DNA from: Paramacrobiotus metropolitanus
Taxonomy: Eukaryota; Tardigrada; Eutardigrada; Parachela; Macrobiotidae
Direction of reading: 5' to 3'
Length of the DNA stretch: 23,012 nt
Assembly: GCF_019649055.1 (NCBI RefSeq)
Contig: NW_026570650.1
Coordinates: forward strand, 1 to 23,012
Shown: in pieces, positions 10,355 through 20,947 of the stretch
Numbering within the stretch: the first letter of the stretch is position 1
How the letters are laid out: every line of letters starts with the position of its first letter
Position numbers and translations under genes: made by a program
The notes under the pieces: model-generated
Database searches by the model: none
Told to the model about the DNA's origin: nothing
The model's input: only the letters and a program-made list of their open reading frames with translations

Positions 10355-10440
10355 AAGGTAACTGATGTGGGGCAATAAGAGGGCGGATAGAATATGGGCC
10401 GTTCTCGTGTTAAAGTACATTTGCGACGGTTCACGTTTGC
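10355..10440 (-). pseudogene. remnant of GPCR N-terminal coding region
   Basis: The plus-strand stretch from TGATGTGGGGCAATAAG to the CAT at 10418-10420 and TTGCGACGG lines up without gaps with the first codons of the 312-aa GPCR gene (TGATATGGGGCAGTGATAG ... CAT at 9110-9112 ... TAGCGGCGG). The inverse of the start codon is conserved at the same place. No receptor body follows. A spurious plus-strand open frame overlaps it. Confidence 0.5.
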
Positions 10441-12050
10441 ACTGCTATATTGTCATTGAAGAGTACGGAATTTGCGCAAAGTGGTACTGGCTGCCGCTCA
10501 GTTCAAAAATTAATGACATTTTGCATATTTTGTGCGCCGGTTCAGATTTTTGAAATCTGAGGACGTCACAGTTCACAGTGTGAATACGCGTGTGAATCGT
10601 GTATTGATTACGTACCTTATTACTTAGGCAATGCAATACTCGTAAAATGTAGCTTCAAATGTAACCGGCTGATGTTCACTGCAGTCAGTAGATGCTGCCA
10701 ACGAGTTCCATCCACGGTAGGTTGTCATGTGAGAATAACATTTCCGTCGCTTTAGAGGAGCAGGTTGTTGTTGCGTCGGTTAATCGACGTGACTTGGCAG
10801 CTTGCAGATGCTCCTTGGTTTCATATCATGCCGCACCGTTGTGGTCCAGCTAGAATTCACGCAAGCAGCCGATTACCGGCTTGCGCAAAAATCAATGAGG
10901 TTTAAAATGTATCTAAAATATTGAAAACTATTTGGATTTGGTACCAGTACATACCTTTATATGGTACCTGTTCGTACCTGCGTCGGCACTGTCCTCTTGG
11001 ACGGATACTAATATTTGACGACCACACATGCTTTTCTTTTACGTCCTGTGACCACTGGCTGTTTTTCACTTTTAATAAATAAATAAATAATTGTTGATGT
11101 TTAGAAGACTTTAGACCGTAGGACTGCACACGCACGGACCGTGCCAGTACGAGTACCCCTACACAATGATCATACTTCCATGGTTACAGTAATTTTATTC
11201 CTTAGCCTCATTAAAAGCACACAAAATAACAAAAATTCTGTACCTCGTTGTTGTCATGCATCCGCAATCATTACGCTAGTACCCTGCAGGAATCATCTAC
11301 TGTATAAACTTCACACCTGCAGTACTCGTATCGCGGAAAACTAATCTACCTTCGCGGGGGTTGAGGCTGTAGTATTGTTAAAAACTGAAATGAATACGTA
11401 CAATATCACTTTTCAACCCTTTATTCGTAGCTCGCTCCAAACGAAATTTCTGAACGATCCCGTTGTCCTGAGAACTCAATCATGGAGTTACTGTATATGT
11501 TTTCTTATACTTATACCGGCTGGAAGATTTTTGGGAACCTGAACCTGCTAGGTACAGCTAATATTCAGTACATGTGGAAAATGCTATAAGACTCTTTTCA
11601 AAGCTAAGCCGACCACGCGTTGATTTGTCCATAAAAATCCGCGGAATTATGCTTTGTGTCAGTAAGATTGTATGGTAAATTTTATAAAGATATCATTTTG
11701 AAACTACCTATCCCAGTGTACAAATCGTACAGGAAGTTGTTAGCCGATCTTTGTTGTCATATGCACAAAATCCTATTAAAAACTTAAATTTTGATGCCGG
11801 TACCATATCGGATGCACTCCCCCCTTGAAAAACAGCAGCGAAAAATAACAGGAAAAAAATGGTGATACAAGTACAGAAAACAGACATGAAGCAGTAAAAC
11901 AGTGACTAGTTACTCTGTGCGAGTATAATGCTCCTGAAGCATGCGTTTAGTGACAACGACGACGAAATAGCTGCTGCGCGTGGATTCTATCCGCTTTACG
12001 TGGCTGCCTTTGGTTGGGCGGGGGTGCCGCCAGTTACGTCGATTGGATTA
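10441..12050. other. intergenic region, nothing convincing
   Basis: No gene is supportable. The region contains a short (AAAT)n run near 11078-11092 and several GGTACC/GTACC repeats around 10938-10980. Open frames are short and lack domain character. Confidence 0.45.
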
Positions 12051-13030
12051 TTATCGGCTCCCCTTGCAGAGTCGACACGCATAATTCCGTACATCGCCGA
12101 CCGTCAAGCAGAAGAAAAGCGGATCCATGACAGACTGCACATTGTACAGAGTTGACATGACAAGATACACGTCGGGACCCAAACGGATTGCGTTGGGAAG
12201 TTACTCAGAATCCTATAGTAGCACATACTGGGCACCCAGCATACCAGGGTACTGCACGTATACAACGTCAACAGCCGAAAGGGGCGATGGAACGCTTCCT
12301 TCTTCCCTTCGGCCCTACGTTGTACAGCGTTGGTATTAACCGGTCTTGTCCGTCGCAGGGACAGCATCTTCCACAGTAGCAACGGATAGGCGACAGGACT
12401 GGCCGCACACGGCACATCGAACATCCAGATGGACGTGAACTGCGTGTACGCAAACTGCCGGGCGGTATTGAGATAGCATCCTCTTTCCAGCGGTTGACGA
12501 AAATAGAGATGGTCGCGTATTAATGGAACCAGCATGACGATGTGAACATACGCGAGCACTGCGCCGCACATCATGACGGCGACGGTGCGATTATGCCGGT
12601 TACGGTAAGAGATGGGTCCGAAGAGTGCCCAGGCGCGATTCACGGTGATGAGCAGGTGGTGGTGGTAGATAAACGGGGCGAAAATGTAGAGAGAATACAG
12701 GCGTAAGGTGCACAGGGATTTGCCTAGCCACAATGTCCCATACGTATCCGCGACAGCGAGTAATGTCCGGTCCACACAGACGAACACGACGTTAGTGCAC
12801 ATTAACGCAACAACATACATGTTAAACGGTGTCCGCAGGGGTTTATGGATAGTCAGCGTAAAGAGCAGCGCTAAGCCGTTGAAAGTGAAAGCCAATATTC
12901 CGGTGCTCATCAGACTGATTGATAGCGAATGTCCAAACAATGTGGTGGAGGGTGACGTATAAGATCGCGTGGTGTGGATGGAAGGCACTAAGAAGGAAAC
13001 ATTATGGGGCCTTGTCGCATTCGAATCCAT
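12051..13030 (-). pseudogene. orphan class A GPCR paralogue broken by a 2-nt frameshift before TM7
   Basis: Third recognisable full-length family member. From the ATG at 13030 (MDSNAT, as in the sister genes) the frame runs through TM1 to TM6 with NRAW after TM3 and CWVP in TM6. After the SNFPT motif in the third extracellular loop the frame goes out of register. The family sequence resumes, including MDPLFF and the closing RLC, two bases out of frame, until TAA at 12051-12053. Alignment to both sisters places two extra bases at 12189-12190. As read, the protein replaces TM7 by an unrelated tail ending at 12104. There is no GT-AG pair that could remove two bases. Either this is a young pseudogene or the assembly has an error. 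The open frame extends upstream of 13030 but start homology favours 13030. Confidence 0.8.
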
Positions 13031-13789
13031 TGGGCCGGTTTCCATGGATAGTATTGGGTGGTCAAAGGAGAATCCAATAGCCGCATCATTCGAAGCAGCA
13101 GCGATCGTGGCCACTGAAAAAGCAAACGAATCAGATTTAATGAGCTTTATAGAGAGATAAGAATTGCGGATTACGCGAATTTGTACTACATACATACATA
13201 CCTGCAACAGAATACCTTCCTGTTAAGTATAATATGACAGCCATGCTGTGAAAGCCGTTGAAGAAAACATCGTAGTGCGTAATCTAAAATTACATCAGTA
13301 ATTGTGTATTGACATCGGTATGACAGGGCGGATTGCTTCGTTTTCCTCGTGATGCTACACAAACTATTCAGCACAGCGTGAAATTGATTCGAAACGCACC
13401 AGAGCTTGATACTAACGCCGGATTTGGGAAGGCTTGCACTGATGCAAAAGGTCAATAATTCTGCCGAATAACTGCAAAACTGATTATTTTTGTGCATGAA
13501 ACGGTTATGGTATTGTTTTTGCCAATTATGAATGTTCACCCTGACGTTCCATCTTATGCCGGTTTGCCGCCGCACCTCCATTCTCTTGCTCGTTAGAAGC
13601 CCTTTCGATTTCTTAGATTGCCCAGATAGTTTTGCGAAGTTCGAAAATAAAGTGCAGCATAGTAGTATGGTGTATATATATTAAATATATTACTGTACTC
13701 TCGACTCACGATGTCTCCGTTTTGTATGGTCTTTCCATGCAACACTATACTGACGTCACGTAATTCAATGAGTTCGGTCTTTTAGGCCT

Positions 13790-13856
13790 AATGAACCGTC
13801 TGAACAGCTCGAACCCTTCTTTGGGTACTCCAGTAATCGAAATCAGACGGTTCGTT
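13790..13856. repeat. 14-bp stem with 39-nt loop
   Basis: AATGAACCGTCTGA pairs with TCAGACGGTTCGTT, all Watson-Crick except one G-U in RNA form. The loop contains a smaller ACCC/GGGT hairpin. It could be a structured RNA or a transposon relic; nothing decides between them. Confidence 0.4.
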
Positions 13857-14755
13857 GGAAAGCCAGACTTATTCTTTTACTTAAAGTCCCAAATTTGATT
13901 TTTGTTTTGATTTAAATTTTAAATTAGTTTGCTGAACTCTTTTCGACATTGCGAAATAAAATTCATTATTGTCGTCGTGGAAAGGATTTAAGAAACTGAA
14001 AGTTTAAGCTGTGAATCTGACGGAAAAAACTGAACCGTTACTGTTCAACGCGCTCGAAAACCGATCGTTAGCCGTTACTTTGACGAGTATTACAGCCAAT
14101 CACGCTTATTGGTGGATTTATGTTCACCTGATTCAGCGAATTTTTTGAACCGCGTACAGTGCATGACTGGCTATACTTTACAAAACCGGGACATCTTGAG
14201 CCGAGAGTACAGTATCTAAATTCTTTGACTTTACGCCATGAATTAATTGCGGAGAAAAAAATATGTCATACTATAATTTGCGTTATTTACAGGAAATCAT
14301 CGTTTTGCAGAACATTTACAGAAATGAATCGAATTAAGTTTGCAACAAACAGCTCTGGTTGAGATTGAGTACAGTAATAAGTAAAAATAAATCCGTTTCG
14401 CACTTGCCAGTACAGCATACGCTATTGAGAGCATTAAAGGCAGTATCGGAAAAGATTTTGCGTGGAATGAAAAGCAGTGTCAAACGTGAGAAAATAAGCG
14501 TAGACCTAGTCGGTCTATTTACAATACCCTGTGTACGATTACTGTGATCAACATTAGTTTTTGTACTTAAAAATGCAACTGTTCAATAATTCTTGAACTA
14601 GCCTGTGTCACAAAGTGCATCCAAATTTGCAGAATATTTCTATGCTTTGCCTTCTAGAAATGTTTTGCGGGTTAGAAGTCACTCGGACACTATTTTGGTT
14701 ATGGCTGATCTGGTTTTTTGGCAGCTTTGTTATTTATTGCTTTTCAAGGCTAACA

Positions 14756-14783
14756 TTTTGTATGGAGAATGCTCCATACAAAA
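14756..14783. repeat. perfect 12-bp hairpin, 4-nt loop
   Basis: TTTTGTATGGAG is followed by AATG and then the exact complement CTCCATACAAAA. It lies in an otherwise unremarkable AT-rich stretch and may be a relic of a tiny inverted-repeat element. Confidence 0.55.
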
Positions 14784-14922
14784 GAGAATACTCCTTTGTT
14801 GTGACTTTAAACAATTGGCAATCTTTAGTAAATTTGCACGATCAAGTGGAATATGATTCAGATTTCGGTGACAGCTCTTGGATTATCAACTTTACGTATA
14901 TGTACATATACAGATACATATA

Positions 14923-15115
14923 GGGGGCAAAAGTAAACGTGTTCCACCGTTCCCCTGTACTGCTGCCGTCACCCGACTGGAGTTTGACGTTGTGGCTGAA
15001 CATGGCGCTTACGTACCGCGCCAGATTTAGCCATATGTATTGCCGTAACGTCACACTCCAGGCGGGTGACGGCAGCAGTACAGGGGAACGGTGGAACGCG
15101 TTTACTTTCGCCCCT
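14923..15115. mobile_element. MITE with 68-bp terminal inverted repeats
   Basis: Arms 14923-14990 and 15048-15115 are reverse complements with about 5 mismatches in 68 bases, around a 57-bp centre that is itself partly palindromic (GGCGC...GCGCC). Both outer ends are bordered by TATA (14919-14922 and 15116-15119). That could be a TA-containing target duplication, as Tc1/mariner or PIF/Harbinger elements make, or the last bases of the repeats. No transposase is encoded; open frames reading through it on both strands are shadows of the repeat. Confidence 0.85.
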
Positions 15116-15289
15116 TATATACGTACATGTACGTAGCAGAATATGTACTTCATAATGCATTCTTTTAAAAATATGTTCGTTGTTAACATTTCGTTGTGGG
15201 AACCGTAATACTTCTTTTTCTTCATGGCAGTGGTGCTTCTGGGCTTAACGAAGCGGTAAAAGACTGTTCAGCCATAATGTCCTACGGGA

Positions 15290-16020
15290 AGAAAATCAAG
15301 AACAAAGTGAGCCACTGCTTTAAGGGATCTGGCCCGGTACATAGCACTAAATTCGCGCATATTGCATGACGGGAATATTCGCTTTCGCGCAGTCCAAAAC
15401 ATTTTTGCATTGCTCTGTTGTTTTTTGTAGCCAAATGATTTATATACATAGGCGTGAAATCCATTTTCGCGCGCAACATCCGGTTGCGGAGTTATGAGGG
15501 TAACAACTCCAAAAAGTTTAAATGCGTTCAGGTGTACCAAAAGTCTCAGTATCGGCCGATCTCTTTAAAAATTTGCTCGTAAATGCACATAACCAAGAAG
15601 GTCGTTCTTACACGGATTCACACTTCCACAATTTTTTCGAATTTTAAAATTATTTTTAAAATTTTAAAAATTCATTTTAAAATTTGAAAAACATTCTAGA
15701 GCAGTGGATCGGTATAAGAACGATCTTCATGGTTAAGCGCATTTACGGGCAAAATTTGAAGGAGATCGATTCATAATAAAAGTTTCGGTACATCTGGATG
15801 CATTTAAACATTTTCGAATTTGGCCCTCATAACTCCGCAACCGGATGTTGCGCGCGCATACGGATTTCACACGGAATACATTTTTTTGGCTACACAAGGG
15901 GTTTGGGAGTGCGCGACAGCGAAAGTTCCCGTGGACGTACACGAATTTGTTGCTATGTACCGGGCCAAATTCCTGATGTATTCGGTTACGCTCACTACTC
16001 GAGTGATCACATACCAGTAT
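15290..16020. repeat. large spacer-less imperfect palindrome, arms of about 360 bp
   Basis: The left half (about 15290-15661) and right half (15662 to about 16020) are reverse complements. The exact centre lies between 15661 and 15662, in TTTTTAAAATTTTAAAAA. Landmarks mirrored in order are TTCGAATTTTAAAAT, GTCGTTCTTA/TAAGAACGATC, GCATTTACG, CTCATAACTCCGCAACCGG, GATGTTGCGCGCG, GGATTTCA and TATGTACCGGGCCA. The arms are clearly diverged. Related short peptides can be read on opposite strands (both contain TPQPDVAR), but neither arm has a long conserved frame. It may be an inverted tandem copy of a repeat or a foldback transposon. Confidence 0.8.
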
Positions 16021-19000
16021 CCATTTGTAAAAATACGGCACGTTGGCATACACGGCTGGTTGGAATGGCCTGCCAAAGCAGAAACATTGCAATCATAATT
16101 CAATTAACCATGCGCTGCATTTTTGGCATTAACAACACCTAAAACTGACTGCGTACTTTCCGCACTGATATCCAAAGGAGGTCACACCGTAGAGTTTGTA
16201 AACGCCTTTCTTCTTGGAAATCAATGGTCCTCCGGAATCACCTGCAAATGAAATGCACATCGCGCAAAATTAGATAGTATGTCTATACTGTAGCTGATAC
16301 TAGTGTCATTTATAATTTCATACTGCTGCAGGTGTCTTTTCCTTCCGGATGATACGCGCACATTTGATCATCTAGAGTACGCCATGGGTGAAAAGAGGAG
16401 AACGAATACTGATGTTGAATCTTAATATTCTGTCACCTCCTAAAGTCATATTGATTTGTTCCTGGCATTGCTCCATGTCCAGCTTGTACACATCGGCCTG
16501 CAAAGCCAGTGAATTTATTTGTTTGCAGAAGGCTATCATAAATAGTTAGGAAATTGTCAAGCTTTTGTACTTCTCGGAGACTGGCAGTTCGGGGCTCCAG
16601 AGTCGGACCGTTGGGATCATGGTCGAAAGGGATGTTGACACCCCAACCTATCAGCAATATACGAATATATAGGTAGGGCAATATTAAATTTTTATTCGTA
16701 GATGACCGCACCACAGTTTATGAAAAAATTCTCTTTCCGCCACGATATGTATTGATGCTGAAAGCGCATCTAATTAAATCCATACAAAGCATACGCATAT
16801 AGAGCAAAACCAGGTTTTTAAAGGAAACCTGGAAGAAAACTGGCTTTGATCCTGTGACTAAAGTGGGCATCAGTTTCTGAATGCAACTTTGGTCAGTTGC
16901 TCTTTTGATTTAACGGTCTGGCGGAAGGAGAATATTGTCAGAAGATTTAAAATATCGATTTGTCCTTAGGCTTTACCGGTGACGACGCAAGTGTCTCCCT
17001 GAAACAGCTGCTCATCATCATCGGCTAAGCAGATCGGCTGGACGCGTTTGGTCATCCGGATCGGTTTGGAGAGTTTCAGTACCGCAATATCATTGCGTAT
17101 AGTTGTCTCATCCCAACTGCAATTGTGAAAAAAAGTGACACTAAAAGTTTCAAAAATCCAGTAAAGTTTCCAGTAATTGTGGCAGCATCCGACGTTGCTT
17201 TCAGTAATAACCACATACCCAGGATGGATGTGGATGCTTTCCACGGTGTGGTCGACCTGTGACGCTTCCAGTCCGACGGATTCCACTTGGTGTGCTCCGA
17301 CTCGGACAACGTGGCTCTCCTTGGTTCCGTGCGAACTAAACCGCCATAGCTTAATACTTTGACTTTATCAACTTTTTTTTATTAAAAAGGGTGAGGTATA
17401 CGAACACGCAGTGGGCGGCGGTAAGAATATACCGCGGATGAATGATGGAACCTCCGCAAGACTACATAAAATTTCGATTTTTAAGACTGGTTCGTTGAAG
17501 CTGTGAATGCAAATCTGTGCGTACGTGTCTCAGTGGTGTTCCGAACGCGGTTGTCATCAGACCGACCTGCCACGGCCAACTATGCGGAACTGCCGGTTGC
17601 CCTGTTAATTAGTAATATAAGAATATATATATAATTACGTAACTCCATCGTTCGCACGACTTTATCAAAAAGTTACAGCGCAGTTACCACGAACAATTCG
17701 TGCATTGTCCGGATTTGGTGCGATGTATTGCTGACTGCATTTCTATTAACATACAAATAGTTACGAAAAGCGGAAATGTTTTGGCTTATTTCAATAGAAA
17801 ACTAGATGGATGCAAAACAGGCAATTTACCGCAGCGCAGTAGAGAGCGTTGGGGCATTCATCGGCTGACGGCTTCGCTTCCGGCTGGGGAAACGGTGTTT
17901 GGTTATCGCACACATAGACCTTAATATCGTCCTAAAAAGAGATTTATCAAACTTGCTTCGGTGTTTTCATAATATAAATTGAAATAATGTTAAATAATTA
18001 CAATTGCGATCTCCATTGACTGAAGGAGCCCCTTTCCGTGATAATTTTGGAAAATCATCTGTAAAGCAACACTAGAATCACTGCCGTTCAAGGTGGCATG
18101 TCATTAAAAATTATTTTAAATCCCACCATGAAACTGGTGCTTTTGAGTGCTATCCGTGTGTCTGCAACCCGCCAGTATCTTGGTTCCACGTCATGACTTC
18201 CATCCACCGTAAACAGGGTGCTAATATTTGCACCGTCACCGTACAGCACCGTTAAGTTGCCAATGTTGGATCCTTTGAGAAAGTACGCAAAAGACTGCAA
18301 CAAAGTCAAAACACTGCTGTAGAAATTCTGCAAAACGTTGATTTTATGATTCTTGTTTAGTGAGACTTACAACACACAGTCTTTCATTCCCTGTAAACAG
18401 CAGAAAGCTAAACTTAGCCTGGTATGATAATATCGGTACTATGCATATGTGTAAATATCGCAGACCGGTTGATTCAAGCTAAAATTTGTAATTGATTTTT
18501 TCATTTTTGGTACAGAAGCATTTTAAAGGTTATTAATTCACAGTGAGTAACGCCAAAACTTTTGTTGGCAAAAATCGTACGTACCGACAAGCGGACTATC
18601 CAGGGTGAAGCTGGGTGACATCAATCCGGCGACGTTGGCGACCCCATCGCCGCGCATCCAACCACTCCATAAATAATATCCCTCTAAATCATTCTGGCAT
18701 GTACATTGCGGACCATAACGCCGGTATTAAATATGGCGCTCAGCTCTCAAGGCATTCACTTAATACTAAACTTACGTTCGGCACCAATCACGTTGACGTC
18801 GTCCTCAAAAGTATTATCATACTCCGGACCCACTCCAGGTATTCCGGCGTCACCGCGATCCCGTTGCCACTCGTCGTGGGTGTTGTCGGCTTCGAAGCCG
18901 CACCATCCCCGCTCGTCGTTGTGATGGAATTCAAAGTCACAGTGGAACGGTGTCGTACGGGTGATGGTAACGAAACTGCTGATTTGTCCATAGTTATACA

Positions 19001-20372
19001 CGGATGTGCTGAGCGAAAGACTTAACGGGGACTCCACTGAGCCGCGGCATGGTTCCAGGACTAAATCGTCCACCGCTATATCCGACTGCGCCGCGTAATA
19101 CACACGTGGAAGGTCAGTATTAGTTTTCATCACTGTATTTAGCCTTAGAATAGCTTTGGCAGTTTGGTTGATTTGCAACTACCATCAAGTGCTTCTTCCG
19201 GAAAATCGTAAAACGTATGGGTGTCTCACACACAGACACATCTAGCTGATAGGAAAACGATAAAGCAAGTGATTTTTGTGACCTCACCTGCCAACCTGCA
19301 CCAAGCGTTGCCTCAATCACGAGCTGCAAAGTATCTTTTAAGGTTCAGTGCTTAACAGATAACTGAAGCACACTGAGAATGCATATTGGCGATGCTGTAA
19401 TGTTTTACCATAAGGCTTCCATCAGGATCATCAAAGATAGCAGGGCTAACGGTAAATGAGACACTGGCCATTGACCAGTCAGCGCTCGTGTGATTCGACA
19501 CTTCGATAAGTTTCCAGGTCTGCTGGGCTTTGAGCAACCATACGCGCAGGATACCGGGTGCTAGCGAAGAAAGGGGAATAATTCTCCTGAATTGCTAATA
19601 TTATTGCAATGAAAAGCATAAAATAAGCGATCGATGGCATACTTGCTCCTAACATGTGGTACCACATCGTGAAACACTGCGGCTGATTATCGATGGTGGG
19701 CACACTCCACAGGAATTTTGCCTTGTTGCCCTTTTTTCCGTCACTTCCGTCCACATACAAATAATAACCTGCGCAAGCATAAAACAGTTGAAGTAGAGAG
19801 AACGTCACAAAATGACATCAGCGAACCATCGGCAGTGCCAGTTGTGTGGTCGACGTTTGGACCGGTGAATGAGCTCGACGTGGGTCCTCTGCAAAATTAA
19901 AAACAGTAAAACTTTGTAGCGGTTGTGTGGCAAATTACAAAGTAAGATAGATTTTGTTTTTAATCCCACGAACCACTACGATCTGTTGATATCAGTATAG
20001 CTAAACCGCCAATTCTGGATACTGAAAGAACACTCAAAACCGCTGTTGTAAATTTCATTTTACCGAAAATCTGAAACTGTACTGTGACATCAATTTTTTT
20101 GTTTAGCAACAGGAGCTAGCTAAAAGCAATAAAATTCCAGATATCCGTGCTTTTTCCGCAGTTTTGCTAAATTGGTGTGAAAAACTTGGCGCTGGTCCAT
20201 ACTTATGGCGCTGCCAGTCCACATCGTTGCTGCGAATATCTTGCAGTCCGTCGCAGATCTCCGCACTCCATGTACCGCTGCCCTCGAAATTACAGTTCCA
20301 GGCGGTGCTGACTTTCGCAAACAAAGTACAAGCTATGAACGGTAATATCAGCCATCGCGTCTGTGACATCAT
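16012..20372 (-). CDS. secreted MAM-MAM-trypsin-like serine protease, 21 exons, at least 694 aa
   Basis: Predicted secreted zymogen. Exons (minus): 20372-20203, 19888-19827, 19768-19643, 19560-19409, 19323-19288, 19085-18776, 18683-18585, 18390-18371, 18294-18127, 18058-18002, 17931-17830, 17730-17688, 17601-17525, 17461-17402, 17349-17219, 17116-16977, 16647-16571, 16497-16437, 16371-16324, 16241-16157, and from 16069. Every join keeps frame. Domains: signal peptide 1-24; MAM1 26-195 and MAM2 231-408, each with four Cys and an IA(V/I)DD motif; Cys linker; activation site R445-IVRG; protease to about 694. Triad: His491 (TAAHC), Asp547 (NDIAVL), Ser649 (DSGGP). Asp643 at the S1 base implies cleavage after Lys/Arg. 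Oddities: Ser647 for oxyanion-hole Gly193, Phe669 for Trp215, Ala680 for Gly226, Cys201 missing. Weak sites: donor GTTCGC (exon 2) and acceptor TTAAG (exon 15). The 3' end is uncertain: after KWIL either a GTATGT donor is used or the frame reads on to 15733. Confidence 0.82.
18371..18390 (-). other. 20-nt microexon of the MAM protease gene
   Basis: It encodes the NERLCV segment, which supplies a conserved Cys of the second MAM domain. It is bounded by TTTACAG upstream and GTAAGT downstream. It is needed to join the preceding phase-1 exon to the next phase-0 exon and restores the GNERLCVSFAYFLKG sequence expected in a MAM domain. Confidence 0.7.
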
Positions 20373-20765
20373 GAAAAAACTGTTATTAACAAATGACCAG
20401 ATTTCTAAGGGCAGCAGAAAATTCGCTGCAGTTAATGTGTTAGAAAACTGATGCGTTTAGAAAATCACTGGTTTGCCAGGCCCTGTTGAACACATTATTG
20501 TCAAATCTTGAAGTTAATAAGTTTCGGTAACTTCCTGAGCAATGTTAAGATAGCAGATAGGGCAAACAATGCTATCAGTGAGTTTGTTGAATGAATATTT
20601 CTTTGTTTATGTTGTTTCATAACTAGTTCACAAATTTCATTGTGATAACAGATTAGCAAGTACACCGATTAATGGCGTAGATAGTGTTCATACATATTGC
20701 AAACCGAAGCATACATCGCAATAACTTTATGCTATCCCAAATTGCAGCTCCTATCTGACATAAAG
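20373..20765. other. presumed upstream region of the MAM protease gene
   Basis: No coding sequence is seen. It lies directly upstream of the signal-peptide exon, so it should contain the promoter and 5'UTR. No clear TATA box or repeat could be assigned. Confidence 0.35.
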
Positions 20766-20769
20766 CCCA
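20766..20769. repeat. TRIM target-site duplication, left copy
   Basis: CCCA directly precedes the 5' LTR and is repeated at 21312-21315 directly after the 3' LTR. A 4-bp duplication fits LTR-retrotransposon integration. The next base, T, is shared with the LTR start, so CCCAT is an equal reading. Confidence 0.65.
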
Positions 20770-20947
20770 TGTGAGCGGAGAAGCGGCTCACGTACAGCGA
20801 TAAAGTCTTTCAAAGGATTTCAACGTATTGCGCCGTGGTGCAGTGGTGCTGCCTACGCGGATCTAACGACGTAGCCGGGGTTCGATTCCCCCCTCGGCGC
20901 CTTTTTCAGCCGTTTCTCGGTTTCCCTCGGATTGCGCCCTGCTTAGA
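20770..20947 (+). repeat. 5' LTR of the TRIM
   Basis: It begins with a GTGAGC...GCTCAC hairpin, then the tRNA-like segment at 20830-20901 and its T5 stretch, and ends with CTGCTTAGA just before the primer-binding site. This copy keeps a perfect B box, unlike the 3' copy. Confidence 0.82.
20830..20901 (+). other. tRNA-like sequence with Pol III promoter in the 5' LTR
   Basis: The 72-base segment starts GCGCCG and ends CGGCGCC, giving a 6-bp acceptor-like stem. A perfect A box TGGTGCAGTGG (20836-20846) and B box GGTTCGATTCC (20879-20889) are 32 bases apart. TTTTT at 20902-20906 is a Pol III terminator. An anticodon-like stem CTACG/CGTAG (20853-20857 with 20870-20874) closes a 12-base loop, not 7, and the D stem is poor. 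It is therefore probably not a working tRNA and no amino acid can be assigned. Confidence 0.75.

Larger units (their letters stand above)
13031..14918. other. gene-poor intergenic region
   Basis: AT-rich, with only short open frames that lack domain features. It contains a 14-bp stem (13790-13803 with 13843-13856, 39-nt loop), an alternating TA stretch near 13673-13692, and a perfect 12-bp hairpin with a 4-nt loop at 14756-14783. No gene is supportable. Confidence 0.45.

Noticed and set aside
14842-15160. Several open frames sharing GDGSSTGERW on both strands
   Set aside because: They are readings of the MITE terminal inverted repeats and not proteins.
15268-16098. Pair of frames sharing TPQPDVAR on opposite strands, possible inverted gene pair
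   Set aside because: The similarity follows from the DNA palindrome, frames drift out of register between arms and no initiation or domain signal is present.
18615-19025. Plus-strand open frame of 136 codons
   Set aside because: It is antisense to MAM-domain exons whose minus-strand translation carries the conserved Cys and splice sites.
20830-20901. Functional tRNA gene
   Set aside because: A 12-base anticodon loop, poor D stem and a U-U at the seventh acceptor pair, together with its place inside a duplicated LTR, favour a tRNA-derived promoter unit.
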